From NCBI GenBank assembly GCA_947652605.1, contig OX393579.1:46196970-46260969 (forward strand): a stretch of 64,000 nt of DNA, given 5' to 3'. Both the position numbers and the translations under genes were made by a program. Below the pieces are notes generated by a model. That model was given only the letters and a program-made list of their open reading frames with translations, did not search any database and was not told the DNA's origin. Below, one piece after another: positions 11,852 through 23,300 of this stretch (position 1 is its first letter; every line of letters begins with the position of its first letter). The DNA comes from Elmis aenea (lineage: Eukaryota > Arthropoda > Insecta > Coleoptera > Elmidae).

Positions 11852-12856
11852 AATTGATGAACCATTAAATATATTTTGAATGTATATTTTGATTTATTAT
11901 ATGAATTAAGTGTCGGGTAATGAAATCTAAAAGTGGGGTGGTACTACTGTAGAGCAATTAGGTCAAGGTGCTCGGACAATATTGTTCAATTAGTTTATTA
12001 CTTCGAATTTAGAACCTGACCATCTCTCAATTAAAAATGGTTGTATAGTGTTATATGAAATTTATTAATTGATTGCTAACTTAATGTACAAAAACTAGTT
12101 TTTAAAAAAACTGAAAAATAGTTGTTTAAATCTAGCACTTTATTTTAGATATGAACGTTGTTAATCATGAATTATTAAATTGTATTTAAAATTTAGTGTC
12201 ACTCTCTGTCCATTAATTTGAAAAGCAGGTAAATATTAAATCGACAAGTATTTATTATGAAGACTATAATAAAATTTTGGTGCGATATGTACCAATTAAA
12301 GTAACAGAGTAAAATATATAAAGTTGCACCCATTTTAAAGTAATTTACCTGCTTTTTTATGAAAATGAATTTTGTTGTATGTTTTGGCCTTAAACACACT
12401 GAGTTATTAAGCACGATCGATCATAAATACAGTTCCCGGGTGTAAATACATTGTAAAGTAAAATATTGAGGTTGTAGCAATTTTTAGTGCTCATCATCGA
12501 CAACTACTAAACTGTTAAAAGTTACAATATCAAGACGAGGGACTAAAGTTACTTATTTTGCAAAGCATAACAATAATTAATAGATACAATAAAACTAAAA
12601 TATTTTTTAAATTTGAAATTTTAAAAATATTTTTGTTAGTCGTGGCTGAATAAGGATGACAATTTGAACATTAAAATCACCATTGGGGCAATACTTTAAT
12701 AACAATAAGTGGACAAAAAAAAAAGTTTATTATATTCACCAACATTTTTGAAAAAATACACAAAAAATATATATTTTGAAATACATTCATCTGTAATTGT
12801 CTTTTAAGCGAAAAGTATTTGTACCGCAACTTTTGTTAATCAAGAACTACAATATA

Positions 12857-13941
12857 CAGGGTGTTTCACTTTTCGTTATGACACTATTTCTATCTCTGTA
12901 AATGATGAAAATGGGACAAAAGTAAGCGATTTAGTAGAGTATTTTAAACAAGTTGTTGTTTCGTTTAAAAATTTCATGACTAATAAAACGAAAAACCTGA
13001 AATCGACTAAAATTTTTAAACTCAAAGATCTCGACTTTTGTTGCTAATAAATATAAATGCCATAGGATAAAATTTGCTATAAAATTATGGTAAACAAATT
13101 TTTATTTATAAATTCCGTGCAAGATATTTGATGAAACAATTATTTTTTTTAATGGTAGTCTTAGTAGGTGATGACTTAAATATAAAGATTATTTTTTTCT
13201 CTTTACATTTGTTTGGATGTCACCATCTAGAGCAGTGTTTCTCAAACTTTTTACTCTGACAACCCCTTCCAAAATTAAAAGCTTAGAGGAACCCAATAAA
13301 CTGCTTAGTAGACAGTATTTTGTTTTTAATCCGCCTGGCAAATAGATTAAAATGATTTTCGAACATAATAAAAAGCTCAGAGGACCCCTTCAGGAGGTCC
13401 ACTGATCTAGAGCACAGGATAGGCTAGCAAGGGTCGAAATAAAACAATGGAAGCCAGTTATTGTTTTTTCCAATGCAACATTGGTTTTTAGCTTAGATTT
13501 TGCAGGTTTTTAGTTATTTTACCTGTTTTTGTAAATAAACATATAAAATATTAGAGTATATCACTGTAAAGAGAAAAATTTGTCTTTATTATACACCTAC
13601 CTAAGGCTGCCATTTTTAAAAGTTGTTTTATTAAATATCTTGCAAGGTAATTTTTACCCAAAGTTTTACCATAACCAGTTAGTAGCAAACAAAATCTAAC
13701 TAAATTTTTTTCTTCGGCATTTTTGTGTATTAGCAACGATAGCCGAAATATTCGAGCCTAAAAATTTTAATCAAGTTCGGTTTTTTCGTTATATCACGCA
13801 AGCCATGGAATTTTTAAACAAAACAATAACTTGTTTGAAATACTCTCCTAAATAGCTGCCTTTTGTCCCATTTAACCAACCTTGTATCTTCATTATTAAC
13901 GGAAATAGCAATAGTGCCGCACCGATAAGTGAAACACCCTG
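12857..13941. mobile_element. Family D fold-back element, intergenic, carrying a nested hAT element
   Basis: Ends CAGGGTGTTTCACTTTTCG and its complement near 13923-13941, flanked by TA. The interior arms match the 9716-10554 copy (TGGTAGTCTTAGTAGGTGATG near 13155 has a close counterpart near 10033). Split by 13233-13404. Confidence 0.8.
13233..13404. mobile_element. Short hAT-type element with perfect 8-bp target duplication
   Basis: A 172-bp element starting CAGTGTTTCTCAAAC and ending CACTG, flanked on both sides by ATCTAGAG (13225-13232, 13405-13412). It is non-autonomous and nested in the family D palindrome. Confidence 0.85.
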
Positions 13942-13981
13942 TATACTTTTAGGATTTAAGAATATTTTAATTTAGCTTCTA

Positions 13982-14890
13982 CAGTGTCATTCAAAAAGTC
14001 TGCAACAAATGGAAAAAAAATTATTATTGATTTCTTAAAAAAGATATTCGTGGTAAAAGTTGGTGCATGATCTAAAACTAATTTTATGATGAAAAAAGTT
14101 TAATAAAAAGTCATATGACGCTAGTCAGGGGTGGGGAACCTGCGGCCTTAAGGCCGCATGCGGCCTTTTGAGGTTTTTCGTGCGACCTTTTTACTGATTT
14201 CTAATTTTTTATAATTCGTTTTCTCGATTTATTTTACAGTTTACTATATGACATAATCTAATGTAGCTTTTTTCGGCCATTTAATTGTAGATTCAAATTA
14301 AAACCCTATAGACATCACTTTGTGTATTAAAACACACAAACATAGCATGTAAATAATTATATACGAGTAATATGTACGGTAAATAAAATAAATTTATATT
14401 TAAGAGACAATTTGGGAAATTAACATTCTTTGCAAAATTTTCAATATTTGTATTTATGTAAAATCGCAGGGGGGGGGATAATAATGTGCGGCCTGGTTAC
14501 AAATTTAGCATTGAGAAGTGGCCTTCCATAGTAAAAAGGTTCCCCATCCCTGCGCTAGATTATAGTGGCTTTTTGATTTTTTGAATGTTAAAATTTCTTA
14601 AAAAATTAAATTTAGAATCTGTCCGTCAAAATTTTAGTCTAGCCTTATTTTGAGATTCTAAATAACTTTTTTCTATAAAATTTTTTTGTATCTCTTAAAA
14701 TAAGGGCACTTTAGTCTTGGGAATATTTCAAAATTTGCTAAAATCTAGTGTCCTATGACTTTTTATCTAACTTTTCTTCATCTTTAAATTAGTTTTAAAC
14801 CATGCACCAAATTTTATCAGGAATACATTTTTTTGAGAAATCAATAATAAAAAATTTTACCATTTGTTGCAGACTTTTTGAATGACGCTG
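13982..14890. mobile_element. Fold-back element, family E (ends CAGTGTCATTCAAAAAG)
   Basis: The left end CAGTGTCATTCAAAAAGTC pairs with the right end GACTTTTTGAATGACGCTG; TA flanks both. The inner arms carry the word ATGACTTTTTATC and its complement. It holds a nested hAT element. A second copy is at 34734-35822. Confidence 0.8.
14126..14552. mobile_element. hAT-type element (ends CAGGGGTGGGGAACC), nested
   Basis: Terminal inverted repeats CAGGGGTGGGGAACCTG and GGTTCCCCATCCCTG; the left interior is GC-rich with GCGGCCTT repeats. Flanks share CGCTAG, an imperfect 8-bp duplication (ACGCTAGT / CGCTAGAT). No transposase. Confidence 0.75.
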
Positions 14891-15523
14891 TATATTTTTT
14901 TTAACAAAAACAAAACAATATGTAATATAGGCAACTTTTGCTAAATTGCAATTGATTATTCAACTACTGTAGATTGATGATGACCTTACCAAGAATATAA
15001 ATTTTATTCATAGACTTTTGATCGATCGTTGACTTCGCAGTATGACTATCGCCTTGTCCTTTTACACATTCTATTATGGGAAATGTACTATTAAAGCCCT
15101 AGCACTTTCAAATCCTAATAAAATGTTGCACAAAAAAAAAAAAAAATTAACATACCGTGATATATTTGTGATCCAACAAAATTTATTAATCGTCACTGGA
15201 ACATTCCATTTTGCTATTGTTAACACGAACAAAACAAAACAACACGCTATGTGTACTGTATTTTATTTAGCAATTAATACAATATTGTAAAGTTAAAACA
15301 TGCATAGTGTAAATTATTATTTGTATATAAAGTTAACATTAGATATAGTAAACAACACAAGTGTAAACAAAACAAATAAAAAAAATAACAAACCCACACA
15401 ATTGTTTCATTTGAATATCATTTTTAGTAGATGGCACAAATTGCGAAAGCGTTTGTTTCAGTCTCTTCTGTCTATACAAGTAATAAATTGCCGACTTCAA
15501 GCTTAACAAAAAAAAAAACAATA
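14891..15523. other. Intergenic stretch without a recognised gene
   Basis: AT-rich, with an A-run near 15129. Two overlapping open frames of 82 and 68 codons (about 15042-15290 and 15300-15506) have lysine/asparagine-rich, low-complexity translations and no domain. I do not call them genes. Confidence 0.5.
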
Positions 15524-16297
15524 CAGGGTGAGGCATCACTTATGACATCCCCACTTATTTTGTTATTGGAAAGAATTATCAAAAAAACTTTCAAATAAAA
15601 GTTCTTTGATACAGTATTTCCCAAAATATTGTCATGTCAAATTTCGTTTTCTTTTGTTTTTTTAGGAGTTACCATATTTGTTTTTTTTTTTTAATAACAC
15701 CATACATATTTTTTTATACGGTTTGAAAGACATTTTCTTTCTCTTTTCAACGCACTAAAACTTGTATACCCTTACATAACAAAATTTTTAAGAAAATCGC
15801 AAAATAATTTCGTTTTAAAAGAGTACGGTATAAATTATTTTACATTAGTAGGCTTTGAAAATGATACAAAATGGTAAAAGATAAAAAAAAAGTTAATTAG
15901 GTTACAATGTAAACACAAAACTATTATAATAGATTTTTTACCGTTTTGTAACATTTTCAAAGCCTACTAATGTAAAATAATTAATACCGTACGCTTTTAA
16001 AACAAAATTGTTCTTTTGCGATTTTCTTAAAAATTTTGTTATGTAAGGGTATAAAAGTTTTAGTGCGTTGGAAAGAGAAAAAAAATGTCTTTCAAACCGT
16101 ATAAAAAAAAATGTATGGTGCCATATAAAAAAAGCAAATATGGTGACGTAACTCCTAAAAAAAACAAAAGAAAACGAAATTTGACATGACAACTTTTTGG
16201 GAAATACTGTATCGAACAACTTTTATTTGAAACTTTTTTTGATAATTCTTTCCAATAACAAAATAAGTGGGGGTGTCATAAGTGATGCCTCACCCTG
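15524..16297. mobile_element. Fold-back element, family F (ends CAGGGTGAGGCATCAC)
   Basis: A 774-bp near-perfect palindrome centred near 15910, with TA on both sides (15522-15523, 16298-16299). The ends read CAGGGTGAGGCATCACTTAT and its complement. It sits 18 bp beyond the stop of the minus-strand ORF at 16316, so it may supply that gene's 3' UTR. A second copy is at 58339-59866. Confidence 0.9.
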
Positions 16298-16315
16298 TAT
16301 AAACAATTTAAAAAC

Positions 16316-17281
16316 TTAAGCTAGGTATATAATGAAAAACGTGATTATTGCCAAACCGAAAAACGCAAAAGTGTACGTTATTATTACACGAACGCCCCTT
16401 TTATATTCGGCTTCTTTGAGTCTCAGCTCGTCGAAGCTACTTTTATTTATATCCTCCAACAATAACGGTTCGAGTGATAATATCTGCCCGTCATATTGCT
16501 GTGCGTCGAAACTTTCATTATAACTTAACAATAAATCAATTTGATCAACAGGAACACTATCGACAACATTTGGACGATGAATTTCTTCTTCAACAGGCGA
16601 AATTTCGTCTAAATTAATCTCTCGTTTAAGCCGCATGCGTCTTCTTAGCACAACCGAATTATGTGAAGCACGTGCAGCTCTATAACTAACATCTTTGAGT
16701 GTCTTATTAATCACATCACAGCTTAAAAAAACATCTGAATTGCACACAATCGCAGGATTATAATTAGAGAAGCAGTTGTTATTGAATTCTTTAACGGATT
16801 CGTGTTTTTCATGTGAATTTATAGTCGATGAACGATGTTTATTGCCAAAAAACATTCCAAAATCGTCCACGTGATAAATGGGCATGCGTTTAAACTTAAA
16901 ATCCACACTTTTACTGATTAATATGTTGTTATCAGAACTATTAACATCATTTTCGTCATTTACATAAGCAAATAACGACTGTCCGTGCTTAAAAAATAAA
17001 TTACTGTAAACACAATCATCGTACGACAAATTTTTAAACCGTACATCGCTATTTTCACTAAATTTAACAAACTTGGATGACGACTGTTGATATTTTTCAC
17101 ACTGGATTACAATACTGTCGGTAGAAAGGCATTTCTTTTTGTAAAACGTGGGTTTTTTTAAGATTCCCGATACTTTTGGTATTGAAAATTTGCGTTTTTG
17201 ATATACAATTTTAGCAGGTACTTCAGGAAAATTGCATTCGTTTTGGCTTAACGTAAAAATAGCGGGGATATCACGATCCAT
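16316..17281 (-). CDS. Tail-anchored protein with PP1-docking-like motifs, 75 bp after AGL
   Basis: A 321-codon uninterrupted ORF; ATG at 17281, 75 bp after the AGL stop on the same strand with no ATG between. I recognise no family domain. Visible features are GILK at residues 39-42 and KFVKF at 70-74. They fit the SILK ([GS]IL[RK]) and RVxF consensus motifs used by protein phosphatase 1 regulators, in the usual order and spacing. Residues 213-222 are strongly basic (LRRRMRLKRE). Several acidic stretches follow, then one hydrophobic segment (about 299-321, YTFAFFGLAIITFFIIYLA) at the extreme C-terminus, so a cytosolic tail-anchored protein is likely. No carbohydrate-binding domain is visible. 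It could be a PP1-targeting subunit; the motifs are short and could be chance. Whether it has its own promoter or is read from AGL mRNA is open. Confidence 0.7.
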   Translation of the reverse strand: MDRDIPAIFTLSQNECNFPEVPAKIVYQKRKFSIPKVSGILKKPTFYKKKCLSTDSIVIQCEKYQQSSSKFVKFSENSDVRFKNLSYDDCVYSNLFFKHGQSLFAYVNDENDVNSSDNNILISKSVDFKFKRMPIYHVDDFGMFFGNKHRSSTINSHEKHESVKEFNNNCFSNYNPAIVCNSDVFLSCDVINKTLKDVSYRAARASHNSVVLRRRMRLKREINLDEISPVEEEIHRPNVVDSVPVDQIDLLLSYNESFDAQQYDGQILSLEPLLLEDINKSSFDELRLKEAEYKRGVRVIITYTFAFFGLAIITFFIIYLA

Positions 17282-17356
17282 ACTAGATGTAATTAATTGA
17301 TTACTACGACAACTACCGAGCGATTTATAATTGTAACGTTTATAAGCTATGTTAAG

Positions 17357-20300
17357 TCAATTTAAAATCGTTGGATGTTTCGTTTCGATTTGTTGCAAAT
17401 CGTGTAAAACCTGTGAAAAGATGTGAAAATTTTAGAAAATGCTGTTTGAATAATATAAAATACTTACTTCAAGAACGCAAGACATGCTCCATGCTTGTGT
17501 TCGTGAACTATCGCGACAATAGGAACCGTTGCTGTTAGTCAGTTCCGGTAAACCTCTCCACACTGAGGTTTGCAATTCAGTAAAGTGTTTTGATAAAATA
17601 TGTTTTACTTTAGCTACTGTTTCTTTTAATGCACCGTTTTCAGCTGCGAATCGTAATTTTGCTCGTAGGAAATAACCGACTGGCCAAACCCATTCCTACA
17701 GAAAAAACAGATTGGAATAAACAAAACAATAAATAAAGAATAAATAATTAACAATAATATATTTGCAGGTTAATTAATTACTCTTGACTAATCAATAAAA
17801 ATTTTATGCTAAATCATATCTGAATATTTGTTTTCAAACTTCATAAAAAAAGCTGTATTAAACGTTCAGGACTTCACAATTAGTAGTTTAGTTATTATGG
17901 AAACTATTAATTTGATTCAGCTGCAGTACAGGGTGGTTCAAATTCGATGGGATTACATGGGTATCTCGCTTAATAGTCAAGATAGTGAAACTGTTAAATT
18001 ACCAAAAATGTGCAGTTTTTCGGACAAAAATATTCTATCATTTCCGGTTTTTGAGTTATTACAAAAAAAGTGTTTTTTTTTGTCTTATTTATGATGTGTC
18101 ATATCTCCGTTATTGTTGTAAATATCGAAAAAATATGTGAAGATTATTTTTAGATATTTTTATGTAAACTGCGATGATACTAAAAGAAAATATTTTACGC
18201 TTGCCATTAAAAAGTTATGACACAAACTTACCTTTTTTTAAATGGGAGCGATAGTTGGCTATGACCTATTTTAAATTCCTTATTTTTTTCCTATTCCAAA
18301 TATATAAGGGTTGATGTAGTTATTTTTAATAATACGCAAGTTACGAAGGTTTTTTAGTTTTTTTTTTTTAAAGAAAAACAGGTTGTGAAAACAAAAAAAA
18401 ACTTTAAACTCATGTGGTACAAGTTATGAAGGTTTTTTAATTTGTTGTTGAGATAAACATTACTAATATTTAAACATAAGATAACTACAATATAGTCAGG
18501 ATCAGCAGTTATATAGTATATTGTTGTTTATCTGATGCTCAAATATTAATAATGTTTATCTCAACTACAAATTAAAAAACCTTCGCAACTTGTACCACAT
18601 GAATTTCAAAAGGTTTTACTTCTTGTTTTTTTTCCACAGCCTGTTTTTGTTTTAAAAAAAAATAAACCTTCGAAACTTGCGTATTATTGAAAATAACTAC
18701 ATCAACCCGTATAAATTTGGAATAAGAAAAAAATAATAAATTTAAATGGGTCACAGCCAATTATGGTTTACATTTAAAAAAAGGTAAGTTTGTGTCATAA
18801 CTTTTTAATGGCAAGCTATAAAAATTATTTTTAGTATTATCGAATGTAACAAAAATATCTAAAAATAGTCTTCATACATTTTTTCGAAATTTACAACAAT
18901 AACGAAGATATGACATTATAGATATAGAACAAAAAAAACACTGTTTTTTCTAATAACTCAACAACCGAAAATGATTGAATATTTTTGAAAACGGTTCTGA
19001 TTTTGTCTTAAAAAACTGCACATTTTTAGTGATTTAACCGTTTCCCTATCTTCAATATTAACCGAGATACCCATACAATCCCATCGAATTTGGACCACCC
19101 TGTACACGTATTTAATTCTATAGTTTTTCATATTTTACATTAATGCATTTAAATTAACTCTCAAAGTATTTCCAAAAATATAATTACATAATATCTTAAT
19201 AGTGTTTTGTTTCAATCAACACATCGCCATAATTTGCACAAAATTCTGCTAACTTGTAAACAATGAGTTACATAAAAATTTATAGCGACATTATTGATCG
19301 ATCCAGTAAAGAATAAAATTTTACTTTGACAGTAAATTTAAGTGTTAAACTGTAAAATTATTTATTTATAATAATTTTGATTTACAAACAACATGCGATT
19401 ATATTAACTTAACACATAAAATTGCATTTGACGTAAATCACTTAATCAGTGTTTCTCAACCTTTTTGTATTTGCACCCCCTTTTCCATATAAGGCTGTAA
19501 TGCACCCCCTTTTCCATATAAGGCTGTAATGCCTCGTAAGGCTTTATTGCACCACCAATTCTATATGGCTTTATTGCATACAGTTTTCCACATTAATTTT
19601 TTTTGCGCCCCCTTCCAATTCTTTTGTAGGGATTCTATTTTATCTATTTCTTAAGTCCTTTGCAGAGTTTATTCTTTTTAAAATGTGTATTTTTGTTAGT
19701 ACCTTTTTTGCTAACATCAAATCACTTAAAAATACATTGAAATCCGTAACATTAGTTATTGGGCTCACTAAGAACCATCACGTGTGACTGCTGCCATTTT
19801 TAGTATGTATTTTATGTTATTGTTTAAAAAATTTCTTCTGCATTCGATTTCCACTTTTCTTCGCGCCCCCCTTTAGATATTTCGGGCCCCACAGGTTGAA
19901 AATCACCGATTTAAATGCATTAATCAAACCATCACAAGTATGACTGCTGTCATTTCTAGTATGTATTTCATGTTATTTTTTTTATTGTTTAAAAAAATTG
20001 TTTTGGCTTCGATTTCTACTTTACTTCGCACCCCCTTCAAAAATTTCACGCCCCCCTTTAGATATTTCGAACCCCACAGGTTCAGAATCACTTATTATAA
20101 TGCATTTGTGTAATTGTTTTTTTTTTACTTTTTTATTGGATATTTAAACATTATTTTATCTATAAACAAACAACAAAAATTATATATTTTTGTTTTTTGT
20201 AAATAAGTAATGAGTTTTAAGTGTTTTATATATTTTTCATACAGTGTGTTACCATAAAAATTCCCATCCTGTCACTACTTTGTTTTAAGACATGGGAGTT

Positions 20301-23300
20301 TTGCCATTTGTTAGAAATTATAAAAGTTTAAACTGTTTTAAAGATATCCCATTTAAAAAATTTATTAAATTGTTTCTGTCAAATGGCACTCTATATTTAT
20401 ACATATTATTATGACATGATACATCATTCAAATTATCTTTTGTAAAAGTAAACATTAAATGAATGAAAGTAGCCTGTGAAAAAATTATTAAACAACACAA
20501 AGTAGTAAAAAATAATGAAGTAATTGATTGAATTCATGTACAATTTAATAAAATATTTGAAAAGGACTTTGACCTAAATATTCTGAATAAACACCCAAGT
20601 TCTACATCTTAAAATAAAAAAGTTACCATGCTGAGGAGTTCTTACTAGAACACCCTGAATTATGTATGTTCAGAATGAAAAAGTTACTTACCGGACCCTG
20701 ATGATAACAAAAGCCTTGAGCCACTTTGGCATCGGTAGAATCATTCGAATTATCGTAATCTCCACAATAGGCCCAATCGTCTGGATCCAATGTCTTCATA
20801 CCAAGTGGTCCTAACAGGTGCTTCTCAGCAATTTGCAGGGCTGTCCAAGCATGTTTGGGATTAAAAAGCTCGGGTGCCTGAACAAAATTCAAAAACGATG
20901 AGCTTATGTGATGAACGAATCAAATACACAACTTACCGTAACCATGGTGATGGGAAAATTGCAGCGCAACTGGAAATCGGCCCATTCCTGAGAGGCCTTG
21001 TAGCTGTCTTTGTAAATTCCCCTCTTGTTGATTAAATCTGGTCGTTCTTCGCCTTGTGTGGGAACTATATTCACCCAAAAATGCTTTTCGAAGCTTGCCT
21101 GGATCTTGTCGGCCCACTCCTTAAACGTCCACTTCGTGGAATTTCCGTTTTTGTGATCCCTCTCCACTCCGTCGTAACGATATCTTTTACTGTGATACAA
21201 TTTGTCGAGCCATGTTAAGACTGCTTTGGAAAGACCTACGAGTTCGACTGCTGAGCCATCTCTGGGAGTTGCAGGTCTTCCTCGGTTGCCGGATTTATCT
21301 GAAGAGCCCATTTTATCCATCCACGTTCCGCAGTTTGCCTCATTTCCACCAAAAACAAAACCTAGCAAAAATAAAATTTTTACAATAAGAATATTAACTC
21401 CCAGGACGAGCAGCACCATTTCACATAAGAATTCTCTTACCGGTTTCTGGATGTATGCCTATTTGATTATTGAATCCTTTATCGCTCATGTGGGCATCGA
21501 TTTGTGTTCCGGCATTTCTCTCACGGAAGGCAAGTCCCTGGAAGTGCACTCTTAAAGCTTCTTGCATCACTTCGTGTAATGGTTGATCGACAACGCCAGG
21601 ATCGGTTGGGGGTGAATCATCGTTGGGGAAAATGCGAGACACCTTATCGGAGAGAATTTCGAAACCATTCGGTGCTTCTTCCACGTATGACTGAATACAA
21701 TACAACCACCACCAAACAGCATCACGACAATTAAACCTGTAAAGAAGACCTATTTCATCAACACAACAGGATAAAGAAATTTAATGAAAACTAAATTCGA
21801 ATAGGATATTTTTCTCCAGTTAAAAATTCAGTCAGACCAAACTTAACATGAGGGTATAAAATATGTCATTTATTTATGTATACGGAAATAGATTTTCAAG
21901 CTGTGTAAAATAATAGAATTTTAAATTAATTTTCGGAGGACAAGTAAAATGCCTTCATAGCCACATGTATAGTCTACAAACTGCCAACCCTTGGTCTAAA
22001 CCAGGGGTCGGCAACGTTTTTCACTTCAAGTGCCATATACCAGGAGATTCAGTTTGACTGTCGCACCCCTTTAACTTGGATATTTTAAAAGAATACCCCT
22101 ACAAACCTCTTATTTTTGTAAATCGCAGCAAATTCTCCATCAAATGACGTTCAGATGGTTTTTTTTTTTATGATGAAATATGTCAGACTGGTGATAGTCA
22201 ACTTTTTGTTTTGAAATTACATAGTATACTTTGTTTGTTGATTGTGAGAGAGAATTAAATTCTTAATCTGATAGTGCATAAAAAAAATAAGCACACATAA
22301 TTTTTTTTGCGAAAAATGAGTTTAAAAATTAATTATTATTTTTTACAATTGGTGGTAATCTAAATTATAACATGTGTTGAAGGTTGAATAAAAATTTGAG
22401 ATCTGCACTTTGTAGATAATGTCTTCCTCAGCATATTTCTTTTTATTTGATGAATTGTCCTTAAAATAGCTAATCTTAATTCATCAATTATTGTATAATA
22501 ATAATAATAATAAAGCCTTTATTTTTCTTTTCTCAGATTTAACACATAAGTATTACATATCATATCATATCATATCATATCTATCATAAGATAGTACATT
22601 TAACATTTAAATACAAATACGAAAATATACGAATACGAGAAGATTTGGAGAAGAAAAACCAAATGGCGCCAATTCAGTTTGTAGTTGAAGTTAAAAATCT
22701 TAAACTACGTTCTGCTCTTCCATTGGAACCGTTTACAATTCAGGTTTACCAAATAAACTTATGCCTAAATATAACTTAGCCTAAATTCTGCGATAGTACA
22801 TCAAAAAGAAGATTAATTGTACAGCATAATTCCAGTGTTGTTACAAAATTGATTAGAAACAATATATTATAATAGTAATAGATTAATTTTTACATTGCAG
22901 ATTGAATAGCAGTGTATACATTTTTTGCTTGAATGAATGAATGCTTAACTGTTTAAACTCAATTGGAATTCCATTGTAAATTTTGTACAGCTGATACTGA
23001 AATGATCGCTCAAACAAAGCAGTCCTATGAGATGGTGGAGATATTAAGCTTTTATACCTAAGATTTAAAGTATGAACGTCAGTGCGAAATTTAATTTTAT
23101 TGTATAAGTAAGCCGGTTGTTTTTGAGAGATCACTCTGTGACAAAGAACAGCAAGCTGTAGCTTCCTTCTGTTCGCCATGTTCAGCCATTTAAGATCAAC
23201 TAGTTTGTGAGAGATATGATCGTATTTCCTGATTCCAAATATCAAACGCAAGCATGAATTTTGTACTCTCTGAATTCGATTGGATTGTTCTAGTGTTATA

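Noticed and set aside
15042..15506. Two consecutive plus-strand ORFs (82 and 68 codons) in the intergenic region
   Set aside because: Lysine/asparagine-rich translations of AT-rich DNA, without homology I recognise.
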